Assembly: GCA_963732845.1 (NCBI GenBank)
Contig: CAVTBE010000018.1
Location: 124,001 to 188,000, forward strand
DNA: 64,000 nt
Source of the DNA: CAVSRC01 sp963732845
GTDB lineage: Bacteria; Pseudomonadota; Alphaproteobacteria; Rhizobiales; Kaistiaceae
Direction: 5' to 3'
Made by a program: the position numbers and the translations under genes
Part shown: in pieces, positions 53,386 to 62,035 of the stretch
Layout: each line of letters begins with the position of its first letter
Numbering within the stretch: the first letter of the stretch is position 1
The notes under the pieces: model-generated
Database searches by the model: none
Seen by the model: only the letters and a program-made list of their open reading frames with translations
Told to the model about the DNA's origin: nothing

Positions 53386-53877
53386 TCATCGACCTGCGAG
53401 CGCGTCCGCCGCCGTGCTTTTGACGCGCGTCCGCCAGTCGGGCAGGTGAATGCCTTAGGTTCCGGCGATCTTCCCGCAATCGAGGCGCGCGTTCTTCGGC
53501 CGCCGGGCGGGGGGCGGGTAATCGGCGGTGGCGATCGGCTCGACAGAAACCGACGACCACCGAGGCGGGCGCTTGCCGCGAAGATCGCCGTGGCGAAGCC
53601 GCACCAGCTCGTCTCGCCGCCGGACGCCATGTGAAACACACCGGTGGCGCCGGTGCCGGCAGCTAGCGCCCGGGCGGTGCGCAGGATCGCATGGTGCGCT
53701 TGGCAGCGGCGACCGCCTCCTGTCCGGCCAGCTTTGAGGCGCCGTAGACCGAGAGCGACGCGGTCGAGTCGCTCTCCGCTTAGGGCGTTGCCTTGGCGCT
53801 ATCGAAGACGTAGTCGGTCGAGAACTGGACGACCGAGAGCCCGAGAGCGGCGGCCGCCGCCACGATGGCGCATATAC
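53386..53877 (-). pseudogene. rfbD: Decayed dTDP-4-dehydrorhamnose reductase (C-terminal two-thirds)
   Basis: Reading across frames on the reverse strand gives VVQFSTDYVFDSAKATP, a TAA stop, then SVYGASKLAGQEAVAAA. After further frame changes come GVFHMASGGETSWCGFATAIF and ARRPKNARLDCGKIAG. These are the catalytic YxxxK region and C-terminal parts of RfbD, in order. The 5' third is missing, and an internal stop and at least two indels are present. It is a remnant of a rhamnose pathway next to surface-sugar genes. Confidence 0.75.
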
Positions 53878-54351
53878 GATACCACCACGCGTAAATACGC
53901 GGCGAATACGCAGGCCCCTTCTATTCATCGGGACACTAAAAGCCTGGCGGTCGCGCGTTCTTTGGAAGGTCCCGCGGCTTGATGGCCACCGGCGGTTTTA
54001 GGGAATCCCGACCAGGGTCGGTGCGGTTCAGCAAGCCCTCTTCGGCTTCATCGGCCATTGACAACAAACCGGCCAACCGGCGGGTGGGATCGTGCCGTCG
54101 CCACGTACCAGAAAACTTGCAATGAGATTGGAGGTCGCGCCCAAAGAAGCGGGCTGTCGCAAGCGCTGAGCGGGGATGATATGTCCGGAAACGATGTGGA
54201 GCCAGTGCTTGGAAAAAGAGGCGCTCGACGTCGTTCAGAGAATTTCCGCGCGCGCTCGGCTAGGAGCATTGCCCCTTCACGAGGTCGACCGACGTTGCTC
54301 TGCTCCAATCAGGCGCGGCCTGTTTAGAACGCTATCGTGGGATAGCTCCGA
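53878..54351. other. Gene-free stretch at the edge of the phage-derived patch
   Basis: Frames here are short, overlap in several phases and lack protein character. The sequence is less GC-rich than the neighbouring genes (e.g. 53880-53950). It probably marks the junction where the truncated rfbD meets inserted accessory DNA. I see no integrase or clear attachment repeat. Confidence 0.35.
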
Positions 54352-54606
54352 TCACTCGCCTGGCGATCGGTGGCGTGGTTTCCGGAGGCGGACGCCAGCC
54401 CCTCCCCCGTTTTCGTCGATGAACTCGATGCCAGCTCGCTTCAAGGTCGCTTCTATGAGCGACAACGTTGACCGATCACCACCAAAACGACCGACCTCGA
54501 TATTCGTAATCGTATTCCGATGAAGGCCGGTCCTCTCGGCCAGCTCGCGCACCGTCCAATTCAGGGCCGCTCTAGCCATCCTAATTTGTGCACTTGTCAC
54601 AGCCAT
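54352..54606 (-). CDS. XRE-family HTH regulator (phage-like)
   Basis: The 84-residue protein is mostly one HTH domain: QIRMARAALNWTVRELAERT, then GLHRNTITNIEVGR. The segment TLSLIEATLKRAGIEFIDENG is common to small XRE regulators of integrated elements. It is divergent from the Gp157 gene across about 107 bp that contain repeated TTGTGC/GCACAA motifs, so it may act as the local repressor. Confidence 0.75.
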   Translation of the reverse strand: MAVTSAQIRMARAALNWTVRELAERTGLHRNTITNIEVGRFGGDRSTLSLIEATLKRAGIEFIDENGGGAGVRLRKPRHRSPGE

Positions 54607-54610
54607 TTTG

Positions 54611-54642
54611 TTGTGCCAATGTCACATGTGCTAAATGCACAA
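54611..54642. promoter_or_regulatory. Candidate operator of the phage-like XRE regulator
   Basis: TTGTGC (54611-54616) and GCACAA (54637-54642) are inverted arms in the divergent gap. A further TTGTGCAC lies inside the start of the regulator gene. Only weak evidence, from placement and symmetry. Confidence 0.3.
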
Positions 54643-54713
54643 TACGGACGAGAACCAAGGTGAGCAACGGCTGTTGCAGCACACCGCTGGCTCGGCGCAA
54701 AGGAGATGCCGAT

Positions 54714-55214
54714 ATGGACCGAGTTAACCATTCAATCACCGTCTACCAAACGATTCGAGGGCGCATCTTAGCCCTCGAGGCCGACATCGACGATACGACC
54801 CTGACAGATACTCTTGAAGGGCTGACCGACCTCCACGAAGTGGTCGCAGCGGTGATCCGCTCCGCCCTTCTCGATGAAGCCATGGCCGAAGGTCTCAAGG
54901 GCCACATCCAGACGCTGCACGACCGCCTCCAACGGCTGATGGAGCGAGCCTCGGAACGGCGGCGCATCGCCCGCGATGCGATGGTCGAAGTCGATGTCAG
55001 AAAGATCGCCGCACCCGACTTCACCCTCTCCGTCAGACCAGGCTCTCCTGCTCTGGTCGTTACTGACGAAAAGGTCATTCCGGACCCGTATTGGCTGCCG
55101 CGCGAGCCACGCCTCGACCGCGTCGGCCTGATCAACGACCTCAAGCACGGGGCTGTCGTGCCCGGGGCGGCACTCTCCAATCCCGAGCCGGTTCTCAGCG
55201 TGAGGGTAAGGTAA
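54714..55214 (+). CDS. Gp157-like phage protein
   Basis: This 166-residue protein is helical and charged, with the Gp157 (siphovirus) layout: an early helical pair, then LKGHIQTLHDRLQRLMERAS, and a C-terminal beta part (DFTLSVRPGSPALVVTDEKVIPDPYW). Gp157 proteins occur next to recombination genes in phages and integrated elements. AAGGAGA supports ATG 54714. Its stop overlaps the Rad52-like start by one base. Confidence 0.75.
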   Translation: MDRVNHSITVYQTIRGRILALEADIDDTTLTDTLEGLTDLHEVVAAVIRSALLDEAMAEGLKGHIQTLHDRLQRLMERASERRRIARDAMVEVDVRKIAAPDFTLSVRPGSPALVVTDEKVIPDPYWLPREPRLDRVGLINDLKHGAVVPGAALSNPEPVLSVRVR

Positions 55215-55471
55215 TGGGCTTCTCCGACAAACAGGTCCGGGCGCTGAGCCGCGGTGTGCCAGCGCGGCGGATCCGGTCGCGCACCAGTGATGGCAGGGAA
55301 CTCACCTATATCGAGGGCTGGTTTGCGCTGGCCGAGGCCAACCGGATCTTCGGCTTTGATGGCTGGGACCGCGAGACCATCGACGCCAAGTGCATTCTTG
55401 GTCGCGAGGCTCGTGGCCGCTTCACCGCGGTCTACTCAGCGCGGGTGCGCATTACTGCGCGCACCGGGTGA
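55214..55471 (+). pseudogene. Rad52/Rad22-like annealing protein, N-terminal half (cut by IS21)
   Basis: The first 80 residues match the Rad52 fold's opening: DKQVRALSRGVPARRIRSRT, GRELTYIEGWFALAEANRIF, GFDGWDRETI and FTAVYSARVRIT. The frame then runs into IS21 terminal repeats and stops. The rest of the protein is found on the far side of the IS (58096 onward). Single-strand annealing proteins of this type mediate phage recombination. Confidence 0.75.
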
Positions 55472-55629
55472 TCGCGACCACCTGTTCCGATTGATTGCGA
55501 CCGGTCGTTCCGATTGATTGCGACCACCTGTTCCGGGCGATCGCGACCAGTCTGTGGACGGGGGTGATGAGGACCGTTGGGTGATCTTCGAATTGGCATT
55601 GGCTCGGCTTCTTTCGAGAGGAGCCGGGG

Positions 55630-57165
55630 ATGCCTGGACAGAGATTACCCATGCACAAGATCCGCGACGTGCTTCGGCTCAGCGCCGGCGGCATGTCCAA
55701 ACGCAAGATTGCCGCGAGCCTTGGGGTCAGCCCGACGGCGGCCGGTGAGTGTATTCGTCGAGCGCGGCGTGTTGGCCTTGGCTGGCCGCTGCCGGCGGAC
55801 ATGGCCGACGCGGCGCTGGAGAGCCGTCTCTACCCGCCGCCGGCGACCACGGCCAAGGATCAGCGGCCGCAGCCCGACTGGGTGAGGGTCCATCGCGAGC
55901 TGCGCCGGCCGGGCGTGACGCTGCAGTTGCTCTGGGAGGAGCATCGCGGCGCGCATCCGGAAGGATACGGCTATAGCCGCTTTTGTGAGCTGTATCGGGC
56001 CTGGGAAGGCCGGCTGTCGGCAACCATGCGGCAGACCCACGTCGCCGGCGAGCGCCTGTTCGTCGACTACGCCGGCACGACGATGGAAGTGATCGACGGG
56101 GCGACCGGCGAAGTGCTGACAGCGCAGCTGTTCGTCGCTGCCCTGGGCGCCTCCAACTATACCTATGCCGAGGCTACCTGGACGCAGGGTCTCGCCGACT
56201 GGATCGGCTCGCACACGCGCGCGTTCGGCTTTTTCGGCGGCGTTCCGGCGATGGTGGTGTCCGACAATCTGAAGTCGGGCGTCAGCAAGGCGTGCTTCTA
56301 CGAGCCGGCGGTGAACCGCACCTACGCCGAGATGGCGGCGCACTACGACACGGCCGTGGTGCCGGCGCGACCCTACAAGCCGCGTGACAAAGCCAAGGTC
56401 GAAGTCGCCGTGCAGGTGGCGACGCGCTGGATCATCGCCAAGCTGCGCAATCGCCGCTTCTTCTCGTTGGCCGAGCTGAACGAAGCGATCGCCGAGCTGG
56501 TCGCGCAGCTCAACAACCGCGTGACGCGGCATCTGGGGGCGAGCCGGCGGGACCTGTTCGCGGCGTTGGAGCGATCGGCCCTCAAGCGACTTCCGGCCGA
56601 GCCCTACGTCTACGCCGAATGGAAGCAATGCCGGGTCGGCCTCGACTACCACGTCGAGGTCGAGAAGCATTACTACTCGGTGCCGCACACGCTGCTGCGC
56701 GAGACGATGTGGGCGCGGATCACGGCGCGCACGGTCGAGCTGTTCCATCGCGGCAAGCGCGTCGCCGCGCATGTCCGCTCGTCGTCCAATCGCAAGCACA
56801 CGACGGTGCGCGAGCACATGCCGTCGAGCCACCGGCGCTACGCCGATTGGACGCCGGAACGCATCCAGCGGCAGGCCGGCGAGATCGGCCCGAAGACCTC
56901 GGCACTGGTCGAGATCATCCTGCGCGAGCGATCGCACCCCGAGCAGGGGTTCCGCGCCTGTATCGGCATCCTGCGGCACGCCAGGAGTTTTGGCGGTGAG
57001 CGCCTGGAGGCTGCCTGTGACCGGGCCCTCGCGATTGGAGCCCGCTCCTACACCTCCGTCACCTCGATCCTGAAGACCAACCTCGATCGCAAACGGCTCG
57101 CACCCGCCACGGACGGGCCGGCGATAGCCCACGACAACATCCGTGGCCCCGGTTACTTCCACTGA
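55630..57165 (+). CDS. istA: IS21-family transposase IstA
   Basis: The 511-residue transposase has an N-terminal HTH (DVLRLSAGGMSKRKIAASLG), the DDE core with Asp in LFVDYAGTTMEV and VVSDNLKSGVSKA, and the downstream RPYKPRDKAKVEVAVQ with the catalytic Glu. The C-terminal part has YYSVPHTLL and EHMPSSHRRYADWTPER. It looks intact. istB follows after 14 bp. Confidence 0.93.
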   Translation: MPGQRLPMHKIRDVLRLSAGGMSKRKIAASLGVSPTAAGECIRRARRVGLGWPLPADMADAALESRLYPPPATTAKDQRPQPDWVRVHRELRRPGVTLQLLWEEHRGAHPEGYGYSRFCELYRAWEGRLSATMRQTHVAGERLFVDYAGTTMEVIDGATGEVLTAQLFVAALGASNYTYAEATWTQGLADWIGSHTRAFGFFGGVPAMVVSDNLKSGVSKACFYEPAVNRTYAEMAAHYDTAVVPARPYKPRDKAKVEVAVQVATRWIIAKLRNRRFFSLAELNEAIAELVAQLNNRVTRHLGASRRDLFAALERSALKRLPAEPYVYAEWKQCRVGLDYHVEVEKHYYSVPHTLLRETMWARITARTVELFHRGKRVAAHVRSSSNRKHTTVREHMPSSHRRYADWTPERIQRQAGEIGPKTSALVEIILRERSHPEQGFRACIGILRHARSFGGERLEAACDRALAIGARSYTSVTSILKTNLDRKRLAPATDGPAIAHDNIRGPGYFH

Positions 57166-57179
57166 GGAGAAGACACCCA

Positions 57180-57965
57180 ATGCTGACCCATCCTACCATC
57201 GACCAGCTCAGAGCCCTCAAGCTCGACGGCATGGCCGACGCCTTCGTCGAACTCCAGGCTCAGGACAATGCGGCCGATCTGGCGCACGCCGAATGGCTGG
57301 CTCTGTTGCTCGACCGCGAGGCGGCAACCCGCAACACCAAGCGCTTCCAGAGCCGGCTGCGCAGCGCCAGGCTGCGTCACGGCCAGGCGTCGATCGAGGA
57401 CGTCGACTACCGAACCCCGCGCCGGCTCGACAAGGCGCTGTTCCAGCAACTCGCCACCGGCCGCTGGATCACCGAGCACCGCAACCTGCTGGTCACCGGG
57501 CCCTGCGGCGTCGGCAAGTCGTGGTTATCATGCGCGCTGGCCCACAAGGCGTGCCGCGACGGGTACACCGTCCACTACGCCCGCGTGCCGCGCCTGTTTG
57601 CCGATCTCGAGCTGGCGCACGGCGATGGCCGCTTCGCCAAGCTGTTCCGCACCCTGGTCAAGACCGATCTCCTGATCCTCGACGACTGGGGCCCCGATCG
57701 TCTCTCGGCCAATCAGCGGCGCGACCTGATGGAGATCGTCGAGGATCGCTACGGCCGCGGCTCGACACTCATCACCAGCCAACTGCCGACCGACACCTGG
57801 CACCAGGTCATCGGTGAGCCGACTTTCGCCGATGCCATCCTCGATCGCATCGTTCACAACGCCTACCAGCTTGCCCTCGACGGCCCGTCGATGCGCAAGA
57901 TCCAGGCTGGCGAGACGGAAACGGCGCTGCCGGGCGCCGACCTCAACAACCTACCCAATGCTTGA
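57180..57965 (+). CDS. istB: IS21-family transposase helper ATPase IstB
   Basis: This 261-residue AAA+ ATPase has Walker A VTGPCGVGKSWL, Walker B LLILDDWGPD and TSQLPTDTWH, the IstB signature order. It loads IstA onto target DNA and governs target choice. No inactivating change is seen, so the IS may still be active. Confidence 0.94.
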   Translation: MLTHPTIDQLRALKLDGMADAFVELQAQDNAADLAHAEWLALLLDREAATRNTKRFQSRLRSARLRHGQASIEDVDYRTPRRLDKALFQQLATGRWITEHRNLLVTGPCGVGKSWLSCALAHKACRDGYTVHYARVPRLFADLELAHGDGRFAKLFRTLVKTDLLILDDWGPDRLSANQRRDLMEIVEDRYGRGSTLITSQLPTDTWHQVIGEPTFADAILDRIVHNAYQLALDGPSMRKIQAGETETALPGADLNNLPNA

Positions 57966-58070
57966 CGAGGCCCGCTAACACTGACATCAGCAAAAGCATC
58001 CAACGGCGCCCTCACCATCCGCGCCACACTGGTCGCGATCGATCGGAATAGGTGGTCGCGATGCGTCGGA

Positions 58071-58844
58071 ATGGGTGGTCGCGATCGTCGGAATGCGCAC
58101 ATTACCGTCCACACCGCGGAAGGCACCGTCGTCCGCGACGGCCACGGGACCGGGGAGGCTCACGGGGCCTCCGCCGGCGAAGCGCACGATCATGCGCTCA
58201 AAGCGGCAGAAACCGATGCGACCAAGCGGGCCCTCGCGACTTTCGGCAAGGCGTTCGGACTTGCCCTCTACGCGGGCACAGGCGGAGCGGCAGACCAACG
58301 GCAGCGGCAGCGCACCGCCGGTCAACCGTCGGGTGCCCCGAGCGACAGTGCAGACGAAGAGACTGCCCGTGCGGGGCTGGACAGCGAAGCACTTCCGGCC
58401 GATGCCAACCGCACAACTGCCGACGTAACGATCTCACCCGCGCCTAATAGCCCTTCGACGACTATCGTTGCGGCCGGACGTGCAAATGGAGCTGTTGTGC
58501 GTGACCTTCGGCAGCGCATCGACAAGAGCGCCCTCCCGCTCCGCGAGCCCTCGCGCGTCCGCGACAAGGAGCATTTGCGCTACGTCGCCTCACAACCGTG
58601 TTTGCTGTGCAGCGCCACGCCTTCCGACGCACATCACATCCGCTTCGCCCAACCGCGGGCGATGGGACGCAAGGTCGGTGACGATTTCACGGTGCCGCTG
58701 TGTCGGGCCCACCACCGCGAGCTTCACCACTATGGCAATGAAGCGGCTTGGTGGCATGACATGGGCATCGATCCAATCGAAATTGCCGAGCAGCTCTGGA
58801 AAGAAAGCCATCAAGTGAACGGTGATAGTCATCGTCCTGGTTGA
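58071..58844 (+). pseudogene. Rad52-like C-terminal part fused to an HNH nuclease domain
   Basis: From about residue 9 this frame continues the interrupted annealing protein (TVVRDGHGTGEAHGASAGEA, LKAAETDATKRALATFGKAF). A Ser/Ala-rich linker follows, then an HNH domain: CLLC, DAHHIRFAQP and PLCRAHHRELH. The first eight codons lie inside the IS21 terminal repeat, so the natural N terminus is in the left half (55214-55471). Spliced together, the original protein would be about 330 residues. The HNH part resembles DUF968-type putative nucleases. Confidence 0.7.
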
Positions 58845-59103
58845 AATTTCGGCGGCGGCGACCGTCCTTTCGTCCGCGCACTTATAGCGCCGGTTGTGGC
58901 CAGGCGATCCGTGACGAAGGCGACAAGGCTCCGCCAGGCGCCCCCCCCTGCGAGCGGCCGACGCGCGTCGACAAGTTCACAGATCGTCTCGACGACGGCA
59001 TGATTGCCGGTGGGCGCCTTTGGCGACCGCCTCCTCTTGGCAAATCTGGCCTCAAACGCTAGGGAACAGCCGCAATGAGGTCAGCCTGGAAACGGAAGCG
59101 CGG

Positions 59104-60585
59104 ATGATCATACCGGTTATCATGTGTGGCGGAGCGGGTACGCGCCTTTGGCCGGCCTCGCGCGCCGACAGCCCCAAGCCGTTCCTGCCCCTGGTGGACG
59201 GCGAATTGACCTTCGCGCTGACGCTCAAGCGCATCGGCGATCCGGCGTTCTTCAGTCCGCCAGTGGTGATCGCCGGCGCCGACCATGGTCACCTCGTCGC
59301 CGCTGCGCTGGCCGAAGCCGGCATGTCCGCCACGGTGCTGCTCGAGCCGCAGGGGCGCGACACCGCCGCGGCCATCGGCGCCGCCGCCGCCTTCATCGCC
59401 GCCGAGCGACCCGGCGCCATGCTGCTGGTGCTTGCCGCTGATCACGTCATCCGCGATCACGCCGGCTTCCGCGCCACGGTGGAGACCGCGCTGCCAGCCG
59501 CCGAGGCCGGCAAGATCGTCGTCTTCGGCGTGCCGCCGACCGGGCCGGCCACCGGCTACGGCTACATCCATCCGGGGGCGCCGCTCACCATGCACGGGGC
59601 GCACGCCGTCGCCGAGTTCGTCGAAAAGCCCAACGCCGAGCGGGCCGTCCAGTTCGTTGCCAAGGGCTATCTCTGGAACAGCGGCATCTTCGTGTTGAGC
59701 GCCGACACGGCGCGCTCCGAGCTTGCCGCCCACGCGCCGGAGATTGCCGCGGCGGCACACGCTGCTGTCGCCGCCGGCAAGACGTCTGAAGACGGCACGG
59801 TCCTCCGTCTCGACGCAGAGGCTTTCGCGGCCGCGCCGAAGATCTCCTTTGACCGCGCCGTCATGGAGCAGACGGCCGGTGCCGCCGTCACCGATGCCCG
59901 CTTCGACTGGTCCGATCTCGGCACCTGGGCCGCGGTCTGGGATGCCGGTGCCCGCGACGCCGCCGACAACGTGACCGTCGGCGATACCGTGCTGGTCGAC
60001 GTCACCGACAGTTATATCAGCACGACCCGGCCGAAGGTCGGCGTCGTCGGCGTCAGCGACATCATCGTGGTTGCCAGCGACGACGCGGTTCTGGTCGCCT
60101 CGCGCACGGAGGCGGACCGGGTAAAGGAGCTGGCTGGGGCCATCGAAGCCGCACCGGAGGCCGTATACGGCGACTTCGTCCGCCACTACCGGCCCTGGGG
60201 CTATTACCAGTCGCTCGATCAGGGCCGGCGCCACCAGGTCAAGCGCATCGTCGTCAATCCCGGCGCGCGGCTGTCGCTGCAGAAGCATGCCCATCGCGCC
60301 GAGTACTGGACGGTGGTGGAGGGTGTCGCCGACGTCACCATCGGCACGGCGCTGGATGCGCTCGAAGTGACGCGGCTGACGGAGAACCAGTCGACCCACA
60401 TCTCCCGGGGCGCCATCCACCGCATGGCCAATCCCGGTGAGGCGCCGGTGACCGTGATCGAGGTTCAGGTGGGCGACTATCTCGGCGAGGACGACATCGT
60501 CCGCTTCGAGGACGATTACGGGCGACACGGGTCGGCGCTTCGTCCTGATTGGCGCCTTGGTCGCCCCGGCGAAGGCCGGGCTTAA
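59104..60585 (+). CDS. manC: Mannose-1-phosphate guanylyltransferase/mannose-6-phosphate isomerase
   Basis: The 493-residue bifunctional protein has the nucleotidyltransferase start VIMCGGAGTRLWPASR with Lys in SPKPFLPL, and LAADHVI. The C-terminal cupin isomerase domain is RPWGYYQSLDQGRRHQVKRI, PGARLSLQ and EYWTVVEG. It makes GDP-mannose for surface polysaccharide. ATG 59104 is chosen by family start. It reads toward the exported-protein gene, and their ends overlap by four bases. Confidence 0.93.
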   Translation: MIIPVIMCGGAGTRLWPASRADSPKPFLPLVDGELTFALTLKRIGDPAFFSPPVVIAGADHGHLVAAALAEAGMSATVLLEPQGRDTAAAIGAAAAFIAAERPGAMLLVLAADHVIRDHAGFRATVETALPAAEAGKIVVFGVPPTGPATGYGYIHPGAPLTMHGAHAVAEFVEKPNAERAVQFVAKGYLWNSGIFVLSADTARSELAAHAPEIAAAAHAAVAAGKTSEDGTVLRLDAEAFAAAPKISFDRAVMEQTAGAAVTDARFDWSDLGTWAAVWDAGARDAADNVTVGDTVLVDVTDSYISTTRPKVGVVGVSDIIVVASDDAVLVASRTEADRVKELAGAIEAAPEAVYGDFVRHYRPWGYYQSLDQGRRHQVKRIVVNPGARLSLQKHAHRAEYWTVVEGVADVTIGTALDALEVTRLTENQSTHISRGAIHRMANPGEAPVTVIEVQVGDYLGEDDIVRFEDDYGRHGSALRPDWRLGRPGEGRA

Positions 60586-61247
60586 ACACCATCAAGGCGC
60601 TGTTCTCCGGTCCGTCTTCGCAGGAATGGCGAACCAGCGTCCGCCGCTGCCGCCGCTATTTCTTTCTTCAGGCCGTCCGGAATCTCGAAGAGGCTCGCAG
60701 GAACATCGCCGACCTTGATGTTCTCCTGGACGATCTTGATCATCACCATCTTCTTGTCGGGGCCAGGGACCTTGAGTTCGCGCTGCACGAAGATCCCGTC
60801 GGCGCCGCACACCGTACGATCAAGCCATTCTTTCTTACCGTCTTTTGCTTCACGCCGGCTTTCGACAAGGGTCGTGCCGTCATCCTGCGGTTTCCGATCG
60901 AAATAAGCCTCTTTCTTCAGCTTTTCCGTGTCCGCCTGGTTGTCCGGCATGTCCTTCTCCTCCACCGTCTTGGTCTTCAGGTTGACGGTGTAGACGACGG
61001 ATTTGTCCAGGTCGGTAATCCTGTACACATCTTTGTTCTGATCTTCTCTCTGCAAAGGCCCGTTGTGATAGAATTTGGTCTTCATTGGGCCGTCGGGCGT
61101 GTGGATGGTTCTGTCCGCCGTATAGGCAGGCGGTTCAGTTCCGCAAGCCGATGCGCTTTTCTCCGCGGCGGCGGCGGAAAACGCAAAGGGGGCGATACAG
61201 GCCGCCAGAAATACCGTTTTCGCCAGCTTCGAGCGGACCGTTTGCAT
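60582..61247 (-). CDS. Hypothetical exported protein downstream of the Fap-like genes
   Basis: The 221-residue protein has a signal peptide (VFLAACIAPFAFSAAAA, cleavage near AAA/EK), starting at ATG 61247; a longer frame adds 16 residues. The mature part is polar (FYHNGPLQREDQNKDVYRIT, LDRTVCGADGIFVQRELKVP) and resembles DUF4412-like periplasmic proteins in style, though I cannot place it. It is 44 bp after the C39 gene on the same strand and probably belongs to the same locus. Confidence 0.6.
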   Translation of the reverse strand: MQTVRSKLAKTVFLAACIAPFAFSAAAAEKSASACGTEPPAYTADRTIHTPDGPMKTKFYHNGPLQREDQNKDVYRITDLDKSVVYTVNLKTKTVEEKDMPDNQADTEKLKKEAYFDRKPQDDGTTLVESRREAKDGKKEWLDRTVCGADGIFVQRELKVPGPDKKMVMIKIVQENIKVGDVPASLFEIPDGLKKEIAAAAADAGSPFLRRRTGEQRLDGV

Positions 61248-61291
61248 TACCAGAATCCCGTTTTGTTCGGCAACTCTCGGCAATGATTGTG

Positions 61292-62020
61292 TCATAAATT
61301 CGTGTGCACGCTGGGCGGCCGAACGCCCAGATCATTGCCGAAATGCCGAAGCGCATTCCTTCGGTCTTTCGCGCCGACGAGAAGCGCGTATTCCTCGGGT
61401 ATGGGCGTGCCTTCCTTCCAGACCGCAAGGGCGAAGCCGGTATATTCCTCGGCAAACCGATCTGGCGCGTAGCTGGTAAGGCCGGTGATCGGGTCGGCTG
61501 TCAGAATGAGCCCGTCCTTCACGCCGCGGAACACGGTGAAGTGCTGGAACTTGCCGTCGGCCTTGTTCAACTGGACGATGACCGGCCCGTTGACCTTTAC
61601 GAGTTCACCAATGCCGATTTCGGCGCCTTCCGCCTGATAGCCGATCCTGGCGGCCACGAAGGCAAGGTCCGCGAAGGAAAATCCCTGCTTCTGCTTCACC
61701 TTCCATGCAGCGGGCGGGAACTGGGCCCTCAGGATCAACAGGAGCTGGGCCTCGTTATAGTGCTCGCCATAGACGCCGTTCACCAGAGTCGCGAGCGACG
61801 CCGCGCCGCAGGTGAAATCAAAGACCTGCGGAACGACATTCTTGAATTTCAGCGCCTGATACGACGCCATAGGCTTGATGAGCTGTTTTTCCGTCTTGGA
61901 CGTGGACGTACAGCCGGCCGCCAGGACCAAAATCAGCGGCACGCAGGCCAAAGCGAGACCGCGCCGGCCGCCGCTCCGCCCGGGAGGGACTGTCGCATCA
62001 GAGGGTTCGTGAGCGCCCAA
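61292..62020 (-). CDS. C39-family peptidase lipoprotein (FapD-like)
   Basis: A lipobox (VPLILVLAAGC, Cys at about 61912) is followed by a C39 peptidase domain with catalytic Cys in FDFTCGAASLATLVN, His in KFQHFTVFRG and Asp in ADPITGL. FapD, a C39-type protease of Pseudomonas functional-amyloid export, has this layout. The frame continues upstream without a stop into the outer-membrane gene, so the start (TTG 62020 taken here) is uncertain. The domain itself appears intact. Confidence 0.65.
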   Translation of the reverse strand: MGAHEPSDATVPPGRSGGRRGLALACVPLILVLAAGCTSTSKTEKQLIKPMASYQALKFKNVVPQVFDFTCGAASLATLVNGVYGEHYNEAQLLLILRAQFPPAAWKVKQKQGFSFADLAFVAARIGYQAEGAEIGIGELVKVNGPVIVQLNKADGKFQHFTVFRGVKDGLILTADPITGLTSYAPDRFAEEYTGFALAVWKEGTPIPEEYALLVGAKDRRNALRHFGNDLGVRPPSVHTNL

Positions 62021-62035
62021 GACACGAGATCTGGC

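Larger units (their letters stand above)
55469..58088 (+). mobile_element. IS21-family insertion sequence with multiple terminal repeats
   Basis: The 2.6-kb element carries istA and istB in order. Its left end (55469-55552) holds four copies, and its right end (about 58030-58094) three inverted copies, of a unit like GATCGCGACCACCTGTTCCG, the transposase-binding repeats expected for IS21. It interrupts the Rad52-like gene. A GCGCATTAC-type sequence occurs on both sides but is not an exact duplication, so the ends may be off by up to ten bases. Confidence 0.85.

Noticed and set aside
54058..54327. Possible small gene ahead of the phage-like XRE gene
   Set aside because: Several frames overlap here with equal claim, none with a convincing ribosome site or recognisable sequence.
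55645..57180. 511-codon reverse frame opposite istA
   Set aside because: Mirror frame of a well-conserved transposase; no domain character.
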